From contig NZ_QWGR01000002.1 in assembly GCF_003576475.1 (NCBI RefSeq), positions 310,001-374,000 on the forward strand: DNA of 64,000 bases, written 5' to 3'. The notes beneath the pieces were generated by a model. It ran no database searches. It worked only from the letters and a program-made list of their open reading frames with translations, and was not told where the DNA came from. Every line of letters starts with the position of its first letter. Position 1 is the stretch's first letter. Made by a program: the position numbers and the translations under genes. Below, piece by piece: positions 8,605-17,552 of the stretch. This stretch comes from Maribellus luteus. GTDB lineage: Bacteria > Bacteroidota > Bacteroidia > Bacteroidales > Prolixibacteraceae.

Positions 8605-10986
8605 CTATGAGATCTCCAGCAACTCAGAAATTGTTTTGCCAAAAGGTTGCGCATAACACTGCTGGTAGTACTTTTCGAAGTGTTCCAACGATTCGTGCGC
8701 TTGTGTATTTTTCCCCAGTTTTAGCAGCGCTTTTATTTTATAGCTGAGAATGGTTTCGTTTAAGGGGTCAAAAATCAGCAGCGCCTGCGACAGGCGAAGC
8801 ACGGCCTCGTGGTTCTGCATAAAGGTTTCATCCAAATAAAGTGGCAGCAACGTTTCGAGCAGTTCATCCGAAATTTTGCTTTTGAAATCATCGAGCCACA
8901 CGTCGTCCATGTGCGGAAGCAGCGCTCCCTTTTCGATGATCAGGAGAATTTTGTTCAGAAGCCCGGAATGGATGCCGGTTTTGATGCTTTGTTTAAACTG
9001 TTCGATAAGCAGGAAATAATCGGCGAGGTCGCAATACACATCGTCGTCGAGGGTAATTACCCATTTCCGGTTGTTGTATTCGATGTTGATACCGCTGTTT
9101 TGTTCAATGATCTCGCGGATACGCTGTACCTGGGTCCCCCGGTTGTTTTTCGCACTCTCGGCAGGATAGCCCGCCCAAAGATGGTTGGTGAGCTGTTTGG
9201 AACTAAGCCCGTTTTCGCGTAAAGTGGCAATTAGCACCAATACAAATAACTGTTTTCTTCGGGTGGAAAAACGGGAAGTCAGGTCTTCTCCATCGCGGTT
9301 AATAATTTTAAAACCACCAAAAAACTGGATGGAAGGGCCGGTATTTTTCCGTTTTTCTTTCAGCGAAATGATGGTTTTTGGGGTGCTGTATGACGGCTTC
9401 GAGATTCGGTGTTTTCTTTTCCGGAGGAGAAGAACCATAAAGCCAGCCAGTAGAACCGCTAAAGGCAAAAGCCAGAGCCAGGAAAAGCTTGCCGGTTCGG
9501 TTTCTCTTTTTATGCCCTGCTGATACAGGCGTTCCACTTCAACATCGCTCAGGGCGCGGTCCCAAATGGTCAGGTCGTCCATCATTCCATGGAACGATTC
9601 GTCCCACAGATTGGTACCTATTAAAAGTGAATATTCCGTTGAACGGATGTTGGCGGCAGTGTCAATCCCCACCAACTCACCGTTTTTAAAGAAGCGTACG
9701 GTTTTGCCGATCGAGATCACAAAGGTTATTTGCTGCCACTCGTTGATTTTAACTACGGCTGAATCAATTACGTGGTCTTTGATTCCGGGCGAAGTAAAGA
9801 GCAGGTTTCCGTCCCTGAATTTTACCGACAGCGCTTTCCCTTTTCCGATTATGCTTCGGTTTCCGCTTATGTCGGTAGGCTTTATCCAGGCACTTACCGT
9901 AAAATTATCGTTGAGCTCGATGTCGGTGTCGTAGTCAATGTAATTGTCTTTTCCGTTGAACACGGCACACCATCCCCGCAACGAGTCTTTCCGGTACTCG
10001 ATGTTGCTGTAAGGAATTTCGGTATTGGTTGCAACCGCATTGTCAACATTCTGCTCAAAGGGAAGCATCAAAACCATTCCGTCTTTCAGATCCTTTTGGC
10101 GGGCGTAAAATATCTTGGTGCTTTCAGAGGTGAAGCTGTTAAAGGTGAACACGTCGGGCGAAAAATGATAACCATCCTTGTACGGGCTCAGTTCGGTTTG
10201 CGTGGTGTGTATCTTCCCAAACGACTCCAACTGAGGCAATTCTTTCCAGGTAATTCCTTCTATCGGTAGGTTGTCAAAAATTACATTGGCAGTGTACCAC
10301 TTTTGTTTTGAGAAATGCTGATGGTAAACGTCAAAAATCTCTTTGTGCCGCGTAACAAAAAAGTTGGGTAGCTTTCCGGTACGCTCGTTAAAAAGCTGCG
10401 GCGTTTTCTCCGGATGTTGTTTTAATGAATCGGGCAGGTTTTTTAAAGCCGCATCGAGGTAAAAAACAACCAGGTCATTTTCGGGTTTTCCTTCAAAACC
10501 AGCCCGTGTTTCGGCCGGAAACCCAACAGGAACCCTGTAGCTGCAGGCAAGTTCTTCCAACGAATAGGAGAAAGCTGTCGCTTCGGGAGTGAACACAAAA
10601 AGCCTTTTGTTTTTTGCCAGGCAATCCGGGATGTTTTCGATGGTTTGTTCCCCGGGTATGGCCACAAAGCGGGAAATACTGTCGGATCCGGGCTTTAGAA
10701 AAGATTCAGCGAAGTCCTGCGTGGCGATAAAAGTAAGAATTTCGCTATCGTTATTCTCCATGAATTTATTTGCCTCGTTAAAAAGATGGATGCCTGAAGC
10801 ACCTGGAGAAAGAATGAACGCACGGTATCCTTCAAGCAAATCCTGCTTTATGTTTCCGTTGGTTTCAGTGGAAAGAAATACATATTCCTCCAGGCTGTTT
10901 TTCGCGATTGAATGGAACGGAAATAGCAGGAAAAACAATGCCCCGAAAAAGGCATAACCCCAATTTGACCTGTAAATACATTGCAT
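8605..10986 (-). CDS. Membrane-spanning regulator: outside LamG domain, one TM helix, inside SARP-like DNA-binding domain
   Basis: This 793-residue protein is unusual. A signal or anchor segment (about 1-28) is followed by an outside region (about 35-290) faintly like a PI-PLC X phosphodiesterase fold; that call is weak. A LamG/concanavalin-like domain spans about 339-482 (FNGKDNYIDYDTDIELNDNFTVSAW). One membrane helix is at about 497-520, followed by RKRKHR, the positive-inside mark. Inside, residues 549-634 resemble the OmpR/SARP winged helix (QFFGGFKIINRDG, then RRKQLFVLVLI), and the helical tail to 793 resembles a BTAD/TPR-type domain. The layout suggests a one-component sensor that binds a glycan outside and DNA inside. 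It lies 178 bases upstream of the sugar oxidoreductase operon on the same strand and probably controls it. Confidence 0.72.
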   Translation of the reverse strand: MQCIYRSNWGYAFFGALFFLLFPFHSIAKNSLEEYVFLSTETNGNIKQDLLEGYRAFILSPGASGIHLFNEANKFMENNDSEILTFIATQDFAESFLKPGSDSISRFVAIPGEQTIENIPDCLAKNKRLFVFTPEATAFSYSLEELACSYRVPVGFPAETRAGFEGKPENDLVVFYLDAALKNLPDSLKQHPEKTPQLFNERTGKLPNFFVTRHKEIFDVYHQHFSKQKWYTANVIFDNLPIEGITWKELPQLESFGKIHTTQTELSPYKDGYHFSPDVFTFNSFTSESTKIFYARQKDLKDGMVLMLPFEQNVDNAVATNTEIPYSNIEYRKDSLRGWCAVFNGKDNYIDYDTDIELNDNFTVSAWIKPTDISGNRSIIGKGKALSVKFRDGNLLFTSPGIKDHVIDSAVVKINEWQQITFVISIGKTVRFFKNGELVGIDTAANIRSTEYSLLIGTNLWDESFHGMMDDLTIWDRALSDVEVERLYQQGIKRETEPASFSWLWLLPLAVLLAGFMVLLLRKRKHRISKPSYSTPKTIISLKEKRKNTGPSIQFFGGFKIINRDGEDLTSRFSTRRKQLFVLVLIATLRENGLSSKQLTNHLWAGYPAESAKNNRGTQVQRIREIIEQNSGINIEYNNRKWVITLDDDVYCDLADYFLLIEQFKQSIKTGIHSGLLNKILLIIEKGALLPHMDDVWLDDFKSKISDELLETLLPLYLDETFMQNHEAVLRLSQALLIFDPLNETILSYKIKALLKLGKNTQAHESLEHFEKYYQQCYAQPFGKTISELLEIS

Positions 10987-11119
10987 GCTAACAAAAATAG
11001 AAAAAAGACGCAGAGTAGAGTGGGATGCAAGGTGAAATTAGTACAGGATAAATACGAATGGCTGTGTATTTCACTACTTTTCAAATGGTAATGAACAAAA
11101 GAAATTAGCTTACACCGCC

Positions 11120-11142
11120 CTGCCCGGTTCCCGCCCGGGCAG
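11120..11142. repeat. Short GC palindrome
   Basis: CTGCCCG and CGGGCAG (7 bp each) are separated by nine bases in the gap between the regulator gene and the small lipoprotein gene. It resembles the CCTGCC-type palindromes in the deserts beyond 57 kb. Confidence 0.5.
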
Positions 11143-11170
11143 AATTAATTTCTGCGATAAAGGAAGCTGC

Positions 11171-11614
11171 TTATTTAAGCCGGGTATATGTTTCAATTAT
11201 CAAACGATCGACCCCGAGATTTTCGATTTTCTCGATTCCTTTTTGAACGAGCGTATCGTTGTTGATTGTTATTTCAAAGTCAAAAGTATGATCTTCCCAT
11301 TCGCGGAAATTGCAAAACTCCAGGTGTTCGGTGTAGGTCGTTCCGTTTAGCGAATATTTTCCTCCGCCTGCAACAAATACAGCCGTAGAATCGGTGCCTT
11401 TATTCAGGTCGTGGCGAAGAAAGGAAAAGTGATTGGCATTGATGATCTTAATGGTTTTTTGCCCGTCGGTGTAATCGGTAAAAACCGTATCGTTTTGCTG
11501 AATCGTTTCACCCGAAATCAGCAGCCATGTTCCTTCAATCGGCAGCTTCGTTTCAGAAGCAGGTTGACACGCCCAAAATAAAGGTAGGATTAGCAGAATG
11601 GTCAGTTTTTTCAT
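11171..11614 (-). CDS. Small lipocalin-like lipoprotein
   Basis: This 147-residue protein has a lipoprotein signal (MKKLTILLILPLFWAC, Cys16). The mature part begins IEGTWLLISGE and ends with VDRLIIETYTRLK, the pattern of small Bacteroidota lipocalin-like proteins with a beta-barrel. No catalytic motif is visible. Its start is two bases after the lipB stop on the same strand, so it is likely cotranscribed with lipA and lipB; nothing in its sequence ties it to lipoate. Function unknown. Confidence 0.7.
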   Translation of the reverse strand: MKKLTILLILPLFWACQPASETKLPIEGTWLLISGETIQQNDTVFTDYTDGQKTIKIINANHFSFLRHDLNKGTDSTAVFVAGGGKYSLNGTTYTEHLEFCNFREWEDHTFDFEITINNDTLVQKGIEKIENLGVDRLIIETYTRLK

Positions 11615-11616
11615 AT

Positions 11617-12285
11617 TTAGTAGATCGTATTGAATTTTTCCATAGCGATTTTTTTTACTTCCTCCATCGAGATTTCCCGGCCCAGTTCCTGTTGAATGGA
11701 AGTAACTGCCGAAGAGGCAAAGCCGCAGGGGTTGATGTAATTGTAGTAACGCATGTCGGTATTTACGTTTAGCGCAAAGCCGTGCATGGTAACATAGCGG
11801 CTTACGCGCACCCCGATGGCGCAGATTTTCCGGGCGCGCACTTTATGGTCGGCCTGTAGCCAAACACCGGTGGCACCTTCTTTTCTTCCGCCTTCCAAAC
11901 CGTATTCGGCAATGGTGGCAATAATCGCGTCTTCCATTTTTTCGATGTACTCGCGTACGCCTATTTTTAGGTTTTCCAGGTCAATAATGGGGTAGCCCAC
12001 CAATTGCCCCGGGCCGTGGTAGGTAATATCGCCGCCGCGGTTGATCTTGTAATAGGTGGCGTCTATTTTCTTCAGGAAATCAGTATTGGCCAGCAGGTTT
12101 TTTTCGTCGCCGCTTTTGCCCAGCGTGTAAACATGCGGATGCTCCACCAGGATAAAACTGTTGCGCGCCGTTGGTTTTCCGGTACTGCGTTTTTCGGCTA
12201 CAACTTCCTGCAGCCTTTCTTCCTGGTAATCCCAGCAGGCTTTGTAATCTTTCAGTCCTAAATCGATGTAGTTAAAATCTGCCAT
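11617..12285 (-). CDS. lipB: Octanoyltransferase (lipoate biosynthesis)
   Basis: This 222-residue cytosolic enzyme moves octanoate from acyl carrier protein to the target lysine of lipoyl domains. The family motifs RGGDITYHGPGQLVGYPI and GVWLQADHKVRARKICAIGVRVSR, with the conserved Lys before the ICAIG stretch, are present, as is the catalytic Cys in INPCG. The ATG at 12285 (MADFNYIDLGLKDY) fits homologues; a start at 12342 would add 19 residues lacking family character. It lies 75 bases downstream of lipA on the same strand, the pathway partner. Confidence 0.93.
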   Translation of the reverse strand: MADFNYIDLGLKDYKACWDYQEERLQEVVAEKRSTGKPTARNSFILVEHPHVYTLGKSGDEKNLLANTDFLKKIDATYYKINRGGDITYHGPGQLVGYPIIDLENLKIGVREYIEKMEDAIIATIAEYGLEGGRKEGATGVWLQADHKVRARKICAIGVRVSRYVTMHGFALNVNTDMRYYNYINPCGFASSAVTSIQQELGREISMEEVKKIAMEKFNTIY

Positions 12286-12360
12286 TTTTTTGTTTTTAGC
12301 TTCGAACTGCGAGGTCAGGGTTTTGCATCTGTCAACTGCCACTGAATACTGATCACTTTC

Positions 12361-13224
12361 CTACGCATTCACATGTTCCTCGGCACGGTACGAACTACGC
12401 ACCAGCGGCGAGCTTTCCACAAATTTAAATCCTTTGCGGATACCAATGTTGCGGTATTCCACAAATTTTTCGGGAGTAATGTATTCTACCACCGGCATGT
12501 GTTTGGGCGTTGGTGCGAGGTACTGTCCAATGGTCATTACTTTGCAGCCAGCCTCCAGCAGGTCGTCCATGGTTTTTAGCACATCTTCGTGCGTTTCGCC
12601 CAGACCAAGCATTATCCCCGATTTGGCTCGCCCAAAATGGTCGGCCACATATTTTATCACTTCAAGGCTGCGGCGGTATTTGGCTGCAAAACGAATAAAG
12701 GGTGTGCGTTCTTCGGTAGTTTCCAGGTTGTGCGAAATCACATCCGGGCCGGCATCAATCACCTGCTGAATAAGTTCCGTTTTTCCCCTGAAATCGGGAA
12801 TCAGCACTTCAATCTTGGTTTCCGGGTTTACGCGTTTTACTTCGCGAATGGTTTCTGCCCATATTCCTGCTCCCTGGTCTTCCAGGTCGTCGCGGTCGAC
12901 CGAAGTAATCACACAATGTTTAACACCCATAATGCGCACCGATTCAGCCAGTTTCTTGGGTTCTTCCAGGTCGGGAGCCAGTGGTCTTCCGTTGGGAACG
13001 GCACAGAATTTACAGCGGCGGGTACAAATGTTCCCCAGTATCATAAACGTGGCGGTACCCCGGTTCCAGCACTCCCCAATGTTCGGGCAGTTTCCGCTGG
13101 TGCAAATCGTATGCAAACCGTGTTTGTTGACCAGGTTCTTCACTTTCGAGTAGCTTTCCCCTTTTGGCATTTTCATCTTCATCCACTTCGGCAGGCGCTC
13201 CCTGCCATTCAATTCATGTGCCAT
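12361..13224 (-). CDS. lipA: Lipoyl synthase
   Basis: This 287-residue radical SAM enzyme inserts two sulfurs into octanoyl groups. It has the auxiliary cluster motif Cx4Cx5C (CTSGNCPNIGEC), the radical SAM motif Cx3Cx2C (CTRRCKFC) and the C-terminal RSSY motif that supplies the Ser ligand to the auxiliary cluster. The length matches the family. It is the first gene of the lipA-lipB-lipoprotein run on the minus strand and diverges from the TPR gene at 13357. Confidence 0.95.
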   Translation of the reverse strand: MAHELNGRERLPKWMKMKMPKGESYSKVKNLVNKHGLHTICTSGNCPNIGECWNRGTATFMILGNICTRRCKFCAVPNGRPLAPDLEEPKKLAESVRIMGVKHCVITSVDRDDLEDQGAGIWAETIREVKRVNPETKIEVLIPDFRGKTELIQQVIDAGPDVISHNLETTEERTPFIRFAAKYRRSLEVIKYVADHFGRAKSGIMLGLGETHEDVLKTMDDLLEAGCKVMTIGQYLAPTPKHMPVVEYITPEKFVEYRNIGIRKGFKFVESSPLVRSSYRAEEHVNA

Positions 13225-13330
13225 ATCAAAAAAATTTCTGCAAAGTTATTAGTTTAAAAATGAATACAGGATGAAAAACTCTCAAATACTAAAATTGTTC
13301 TGAAAAAAACACTTCTTCCTGTAACTGTGT

Positions 13331-13338
13331 TATTTTTG
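13331..13338 (+). promoter_or_regulatory. putative -7 promoter element of the TPR gene
   Basis: TATTTTTG matches TAnnTTTG and ends 18 bases before the start codon at 13357. No clear -33 box is seen. Confidence 0.45.
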
Positions 13339-13356
13339 TGAGATATCAGGAAATCT

Positions 13357-15261
13357 ATGAAACACATTATATGCTCTTTTTTGATCCTTTTTAGTCTGAA
13401 TACGGTGTACGCTCAGCAGAAGAAAGTATCGGAGATTCAGAGTAAATCAAGTCTGGCAATTAAGTACTACAATGAAAAAGACTATGAGAAAGCACTTCCT
13501 TTGCTCAGAGATGTGTACGGTCTTACCCGGAACAGTACCTATTACCGGTATTACATTACCTGTATGATTGAGTTGAAACAGTACGACGAGGCCATCAGGG
13601 AAATTCAGGATGAACTTAAAAAACAAAAACCTCCGCGGCCCGATTATTTTATTTACTGGGGGCAGGTGCTGAAAGCAAAGGGATTAAAAACCGAAGCCGC
13701 AGCCAAATACCGGGAGGCGATCGACAACATTCAGCCCAATAAAGGGAGTTATTATACGGTGGCGAATGCTTTTCTGGCAAACCAGGAGTTTGAGCTTTCG
13801 AGAGATGTGTACCTGAAGGCCCGGGAAGTGTTGCCGGCCGAAGATTTCAGTTACGAGCTGGCGCGTTCGTATTTGTACTTGCGCGACAATGAAAACATGC
13901 TGGAAGAATACCTCAATCTGCTGAAAAGAGATCCGAATCATCTTCCGCGGGTGCAAAGCAGTTTGTCGTCGGCCATGCGGCTGGATATCGACGACGGGCT
14001 TCGCGACCAGTTTCGCGAGCAGGTGTTGCTGCGTATTCAGAACGAACCCGATGTGATTGGCTACAACCGGCTGCTGATCTGGTTTCTTCTGCAGGAGCGC
14101 AAGTTTGCCAGTGCCTTGCGCCAGTCGATTGCGATCGACCGCCGCACCGGGGAAGAAGACCAGCAGATTGCCGTTTTGGGCGATATGGCCCTGCGAAACA
14201 AAGACTACACGGAAGCTAAAAAGGCTTATAAATACCTGATGGATAAAGGCGAGCAGAACAGCTATTATGCGCAGGCCTACATCCGGACGCTGAATGCTTC
14301 CTACCTGGAGTATGTCAACGATTTTCCGGATGACGTGGAAAAAGGGAAGGAGCTGGCGGAGCAATTCAGTAAGGGTTTGGAATACCTCCAACTGGGGCCG
14401 GCCACATTGCCACTGGTAAGAGAGTATGCGCACCTGGAGGCGTTTTACCTGAGAGCGCCCGAGCGGGGCATTGAAATGCTGGAAAAGGGAATCGGCATTC
14501 CCGGGTTAAAACCTGAACAGATAGGGGAGTTGAAGACCGAGCTGGCCGATATTTATTTGTACAGCAACGATCAGTGGGAAGCCATGCTTTTGTATTCGCA
14601 GGTAATTGATGAGAACAAAACCAACAGCCTGGGCGATGAGGTGAAGCTGAAAAAAGCGCGGCTGGGCTATTACATGGGCAATTTTAAGTGGGCCAAAGCT
14701 CAGCTGGATGTGCTCAAGGCGAGTACTTCGAAACTGACCGCCAACGATGCCATGGAGCTTTCGATGATGATCGGGAACAACCTGAACCTGGACACTACCG
14801 CGGTTCCCCTGCAAATGTTTGCCCGTGCCGACTTGTTGTTTTTCCAGAACCGGAACAACGAGGCAATGGCGGTGCTCGATTCGCTGGGGGAACAATTCCC
14901 CTACAATTCGCTGGTGGATGACATTCTTTTCCGAAAAGCAAAACTCGAAATCGGCCAGCAGAACTATGCGCTGGCTGCCGAATACCTTCAAACCATTGTC
15001 AATGATTTTGGCTACGAATTGCTGGGTGACGATGCCATGTATTTGCTGGCAGAACTATACAATTATGATCTCGACCAGAAAGAGAAAGCCAAAGAGCTCT
15101 ACCGCGACATGTTAAGTGATTATCCGGGCAGTGTGTACATTGAGGAATCGCGTACCAAATTTCGGGAGCTTCGGGAGCTTTTGCCTGATAACGAAAATGA
15201 TAAGAAGATGGATAAAGAGGAGATGTTCATGAAAGGTATAAAGCTGGATGAATTTGAATAA
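13357..15261 (+). CDS. Secreted tetratricopeptide-repeat protein
   Basis: This 634-residue protein has a signal peptide (MKHIICSFLILFSLNTVYAQ) and then helical repeats over almost its whole length, such as AIKYYNEKDYEKALPLLRDVYGL, EAAAKYREAID and AAEYLQTIVNDFG. The C-terminal part (about 490-600) resembles the outer-membrane lipoprotein/BamD-type TPR arrangement. It probably acts as a periplasmic scaffold. No enzyme motif is seen. It is a single-gene unit with its own promoter. The next gene is convergent. Confidence 0.8.
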   Translation: MKHIICSFLILFSLNTVYAQQKKVSEIQSKSSLAIKYYNEKDYEKALPLLRDVYGLTRNSTYYRYYITCMIELKQYDEAIREIQDELKKQKPPRPDYFIYWGQVLKAKGLKTEAAAKYREAIDNIQPNKGSYYTVANAFLANQEFELSRDVYLKAREVLPAEDFSYELARSYLYLRDNENMLEEYLNLLKRDPNHLPRVQSSLSSAMRLDIDDGLRDQFREQVLLRIQNEPDVIGYNRLLIWFLLQERKFASALRQSIAIDRRTGEEDQQIAVLGDMALRNKDYTEAKKAYKYLMDKGEQNSYYAQAYIRTLNASYLEYVNDFPDDVEKGKELAEQFSKGLEYLQLGPATLPLVREYAHLEAFYLRAPERGIEMLEKGIGIPGLKPEQIGELKTELADIYLYSNDQWEAMLLYSQVIDENKTNSLGDEVKLKKARLGYYMGNFKWAKAQLDVLKASTSKLTANDAMELSMMIGNNLNLDTTAVPLQMFARADLLFFQNRNNEAMAVLDSLGEQFPYNSLVDDILFRKAKLEIGQQNYALAAEYLQTIVNDFGYELLGDDAMYLLAELYNYDLDQKEKAKELYRDMLSDYPGSVYIEESRTKFRELRELLPDNENDKKMDKEEMFMKGIKLDEFE

Positions 15262-15321
15262 GAAAGCATAGCCCGCCGGTGCTGGTTGCTTTTTGTCTTT
15301 GGTCTTTCGAAATAAAAGGCA

Positions 15322-15357
15322 GGCGTTTAAAAATTATTGAATTTGTGCAACGGCTAC
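15322..15357. repeat. Recurring stop-proximal motif, copy 1
   Basis: GGCGTTTAAAAATTATTG followed by TGTGCAACGGCTAC lies 20 bases beyond the stop codon of the minus-strand Fic gene. Related copies lie at 16550-16579 and 17551-17586, each just past a minus-strand stop. Confidence 0.65.
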
Positions 15358-15377
15358 CTGCATTACCGCAAGTGGTT

Positions 15378-16457
15378 TTATCTTCTTGTCAATAGGTTAA
15401 ATAACTTTTCGTTTATATAATAATTACCGGTTCCTATTCTTTCTTTTTTTAAAATTCCATCCTCAGCCAGTTTATTTAAATAATTAGCAGCAGTAATTCT
15501 TGAAACATTCAAGTCGTTGACAATGAATTCAATTTTTGTATAAGGATGTTTAAACAAGTTGTTTAGTAAATCTTGACTGTAAAATTTGTAATTGTCGCGA
15601 AGTTTATGTTTATACTCCATCATCAATTCTTTGATTTGGAGAATTAATTCAATGGTTTCGCGTGAAGTTTTTTCAATTCCATGAATCATGAATAACAACC
15701 ATTCCTCCCAGTTTTTATTGTCCCTGAGTTCCTGTAAAAGCCTGTAATAATCGGCTTTATTTTGAATAATATAATTGCTTAAATACAGGATGGGAAGGTT
15801 TTGCAAATTTTCGATAATTAAATAAAGGATATTTATTATTCTTCCTGTACGACCGTTTCCATCGTAAAATGGGTGAATACTTTCGAATTGATAATGAATG
15901 ATCGCCATTTTTATAATGGGGTCATAATCGGACATCGACGGGTCATTGATGAACTTTTCGAGATTTGTCATCAATTTATTTATTTCATTGATGTCTTGCG
16001 GAGGAGTATAAATTATTTCTCCGGTCGAAGAGTTTTTTAAGGCAGTTCCGGGAAGCTTTCGAAATCCGGCGCTGTTCCCTTCCAGTTCTTTTTGAATTTC
16101 GACGATAATGTTATTGGTAATTAGTCCCTTTACTTTAATCAGTTCAAATCCCTTTTTTAATGCTGATATGTAGTTTTGAACCTCTTTCGCTTCAGGTGAT
16201 TTAAATGAGTCGAGATTTAATTCCGACTTGTACAAATCATCATGTGTTGTAATGATGTTTTCAATAGCAGAACTATCTTTTGCTTCCTGAAGCCCAAGTG
16301 TATTAACCAAAATGATTTGATTCGGAATGGTCGATGCAATTCCTTTTAATTCGGCCAAAGCTGCATGAGCAGAAGGCAAACTTTTAAGAACTGCTTTCGT
16401 TTCAAGGTCAATAGTCGGTGGCAGTTCTTTTAATTTCCAATTTTCATTTTGGCTCAT
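15378..16457 (-). CDS. Fic-family AMP transferase with N-terminal inhibitory helix and C-terminal winged helix
   Basis: This 359-residue protein carries the Fic motif HPFYDGNGRTGR at residues 195-206, complete with catalytic His and the phosphate-binding GNGR. Residues 62-67 (SSAIEN) match the (S/T)xxxE(G/N) inhibitory helix in the N-terminal position that marks class II Fic proteins, so it is probably autoinhibited. The last 70 residues look like a winged helix (FIVNDLNVSRITAANYLNKLAEDGIL). Fic enzymes usually transfer AMP to a protein hydroxyl; the target here is unknown. The gene is AT-richer than its neighbours and sits in an accessory stretch. CTTTACAAAG palindromes overlap its promoter. 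Confidence 0.88.
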   Translation of the reverse strand: MSQNENWKLKELPPTIDLETKAVLKSLPSAHAALAELKGIASTIPNQIILVNTLGLQEAKDSSAIENIITTHDDLYKSELNLDSFKSPEAKEVQNYISALKKGFELIKVKGLITNNIIVEIQKELEGNSAGFRKLPGTALKNSSTGEIIYTPPQDINEINKLMTNLEKFINDPSMSDYDPIIKMAIIHYQFESIHPFYDGNGRTGRIINILYLIIENLQNLPILYLSNYIIQNKADYYRLLQELRDNKNWEEWLLFMIHGIEKTSRETIELILQIKELMMEYKHKLRDNYKFYSQDLLNNLFKHPYTKIEFIVNDLNVSRITAANYLNKLAEDGILKKERIGTGNYYINEKLFNLLTRR

Positions 16458-16479
16458 TGTGTAAAGATTTTGCAGTTCT

Positions 16480-16530
16480 CTTTACAAATATAGTTTGTTT
16501 TGTAAAGAAAATCTATTTTTCTTTACAAAG
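16480..16530 (-). promoter_or_regulatory. Promoter and repeated CTTTACAAAG operator of the Fic gene
   Basis: On the minus strand TATATTTG (plus coordinates 16485-16492) fits the -7 consensus TAnnTTTG for the Fic gene starting at 16457. Three copies of a CTTTACAAA(G) half or full palindrome lie at 16480-16488, 16498-16507 (inverted) and 16521-16530, overlapping and preceding it. This is a natural layout for autoregulation by the winged helix of the Fic protein, but that is inferred. Confidence 0.5.
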
Positions 16531-16549
16531 GGTAATGGATGTGATACTA

Positions 16550-16579
16550 TTAAAAACTAGGGGGTTGTGCAACAACTAC
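16550..16579. repeat. Recurring stop-proximal motif, copy 2
   Basis: TTAAAAACTAG then GGTTGTGCAACAACTAC, 27 bases beyond the stop of the lipoprotein gene at 16607. It is a diverged copy of the motifs at 15322 and 17551. Confidence 0.55.
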
Positions 16580-16606
16580 CTTTGTTGGCAGCCGGTAATT
16601 GTTATT

Positions 16607-17290
16607 TTAATATTCATAAAGTATTTCTTCTCCTGATACATGGAGAATCACTTTGTCGTCACCAATTATCTGTAAGTTCTTTATATCAAATGAAACCTCT
16701 TTCCCTGGAACTGCTGTACAGATTTCTTTATTGTCAAGAGATAATCTTAAGGTCCTTTGGCATGGATCCGATTTTGCAACGTTGCCTGAATCAATTAATT
16801 TTACAGTCCATGTATCACCATCGCATCCACTTGCTGCAAATTTTATGTTCAGACAATCTCCGGTAATTGTTAATTCTGTTATTGAAAATGGGTCGTTCGG
16901 TGCATTCTCGTATTCTTCTGAACTTATTATAACGCTTTGGTCACAAACCAATTTAGAAATATCCTTAATCTCATCTATCTCAGCTACTACTCCAACCATA
17001 CAATAGCTTCCCAAGTCTGTTCTTTCGTGATATTTAAATTTAATTTCTTTGTTTTCTGCTAATTCCAAATCAAAGGCATCTAAATTCAATGGTTCTAACT
17101 TTGATTTATCATCTAGCTCGATCACCCAACCACAACCATCAAGTCCTGTCAGATTTTTTAGTTTACCTGATTTATAGTCTTTTGAACTGTCACTGTCACT
17201 TTTTTCACAGGATGAAATAAATAAAATAAGGCTAAAGCAAAGTATACTTAAAATACTCGCCCCAAATAATTGTGTTCTGTGGTTTTTCAT
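16607..17290 (-). CDS. Hypothetical lipoprotein
   Basis: This 227-residue protein has a lipoprotein signal with Cys near residue 28 (LFISSCEKSDSD), followed by a Ser/Asp-rich linker. The mature part contains GLDGCGWVIELDDKSKLEPLNLD, a phrase seen in uncharacterised Bacteroidota lipoproteins, then two beta-rich halves with paired cysteines (GDCLNIKFAASGCDG). It should sit on a membrane facing the periplasm or surface. No function is assigned. It is a single AT-rich minus-strand gene in the accessory stretch. Confidence 0.7.
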   Translation of the reverse strand: MKNHRTQLFGASILSILCFSLILFISSCEKSDSDSSKDYKSGKLKNLTGLDGCGWVIELDDKSKLEPLNLDAFDLELAENKEIKFKYHERTDLGSYCMVGVVAEIDEIKDISKLVCDQSVIISSEEYENAPNDPFSITELTITGDCLNIKFAASGCDGDTWTVKLIDSGNVAKSDPCQRTLRLSLDNKEICTAVPGKEVSFDIKNLQIIGDDKVILHVSGEEILYEY

Positions 17291-17348
17291 GTCAATTGTT
17301 TTAACTCAAGATGCATTAGCTTGTCCTATGGTTGCGTCGCTTGCTGTT

Positions 17349-17489
17349 AACATATGTGTAAATGACACTTTTTATGTATTCCTAATTTCTCTCTGTTTTT
17401 ATGTGATGAGGTGTATTCAACGGTTTTTGATTATTCGCCGGTTAAATATCAACAGAGAACCAATTAATTCTTTTCTAAACAGGGTATTA
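17349..17489. repeat. Dispersed ~140-bp repeat, copy 1
   Basis: The segment beginning TAACATATGTGTAAATG and including CTAATTTCTCTCTGTTTTTA and GTATTCAACGGTTTTT has a diverged copy at 20541-20684. It lies just upstream of the lipoprotein gene that starts at 17290. It has no convincing reading frame. Confidence 0.7.
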
Positions 17490-17502
17490 AAAAATGAAAG
17501 AA

Positions 17503-17552
17503 CCTGTTAAAAGTGCGAAAAACAGCTTATTCCCCTTCGTAGTTTTAACAGG
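17503..17552. repeat. Long-loop inverted repeat before motif copy 3
   Basis: CCTGTTAAAA at 17503-17512 and TTTTAACAGG at 17543-17552 form a perfect 10-bp inverted repeat with a 30-base loop. The right arm abuts the stop-proximal motif at 17551. It could be a terminator-like hairpin or part of a mobile end. Confidence 0.55.
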
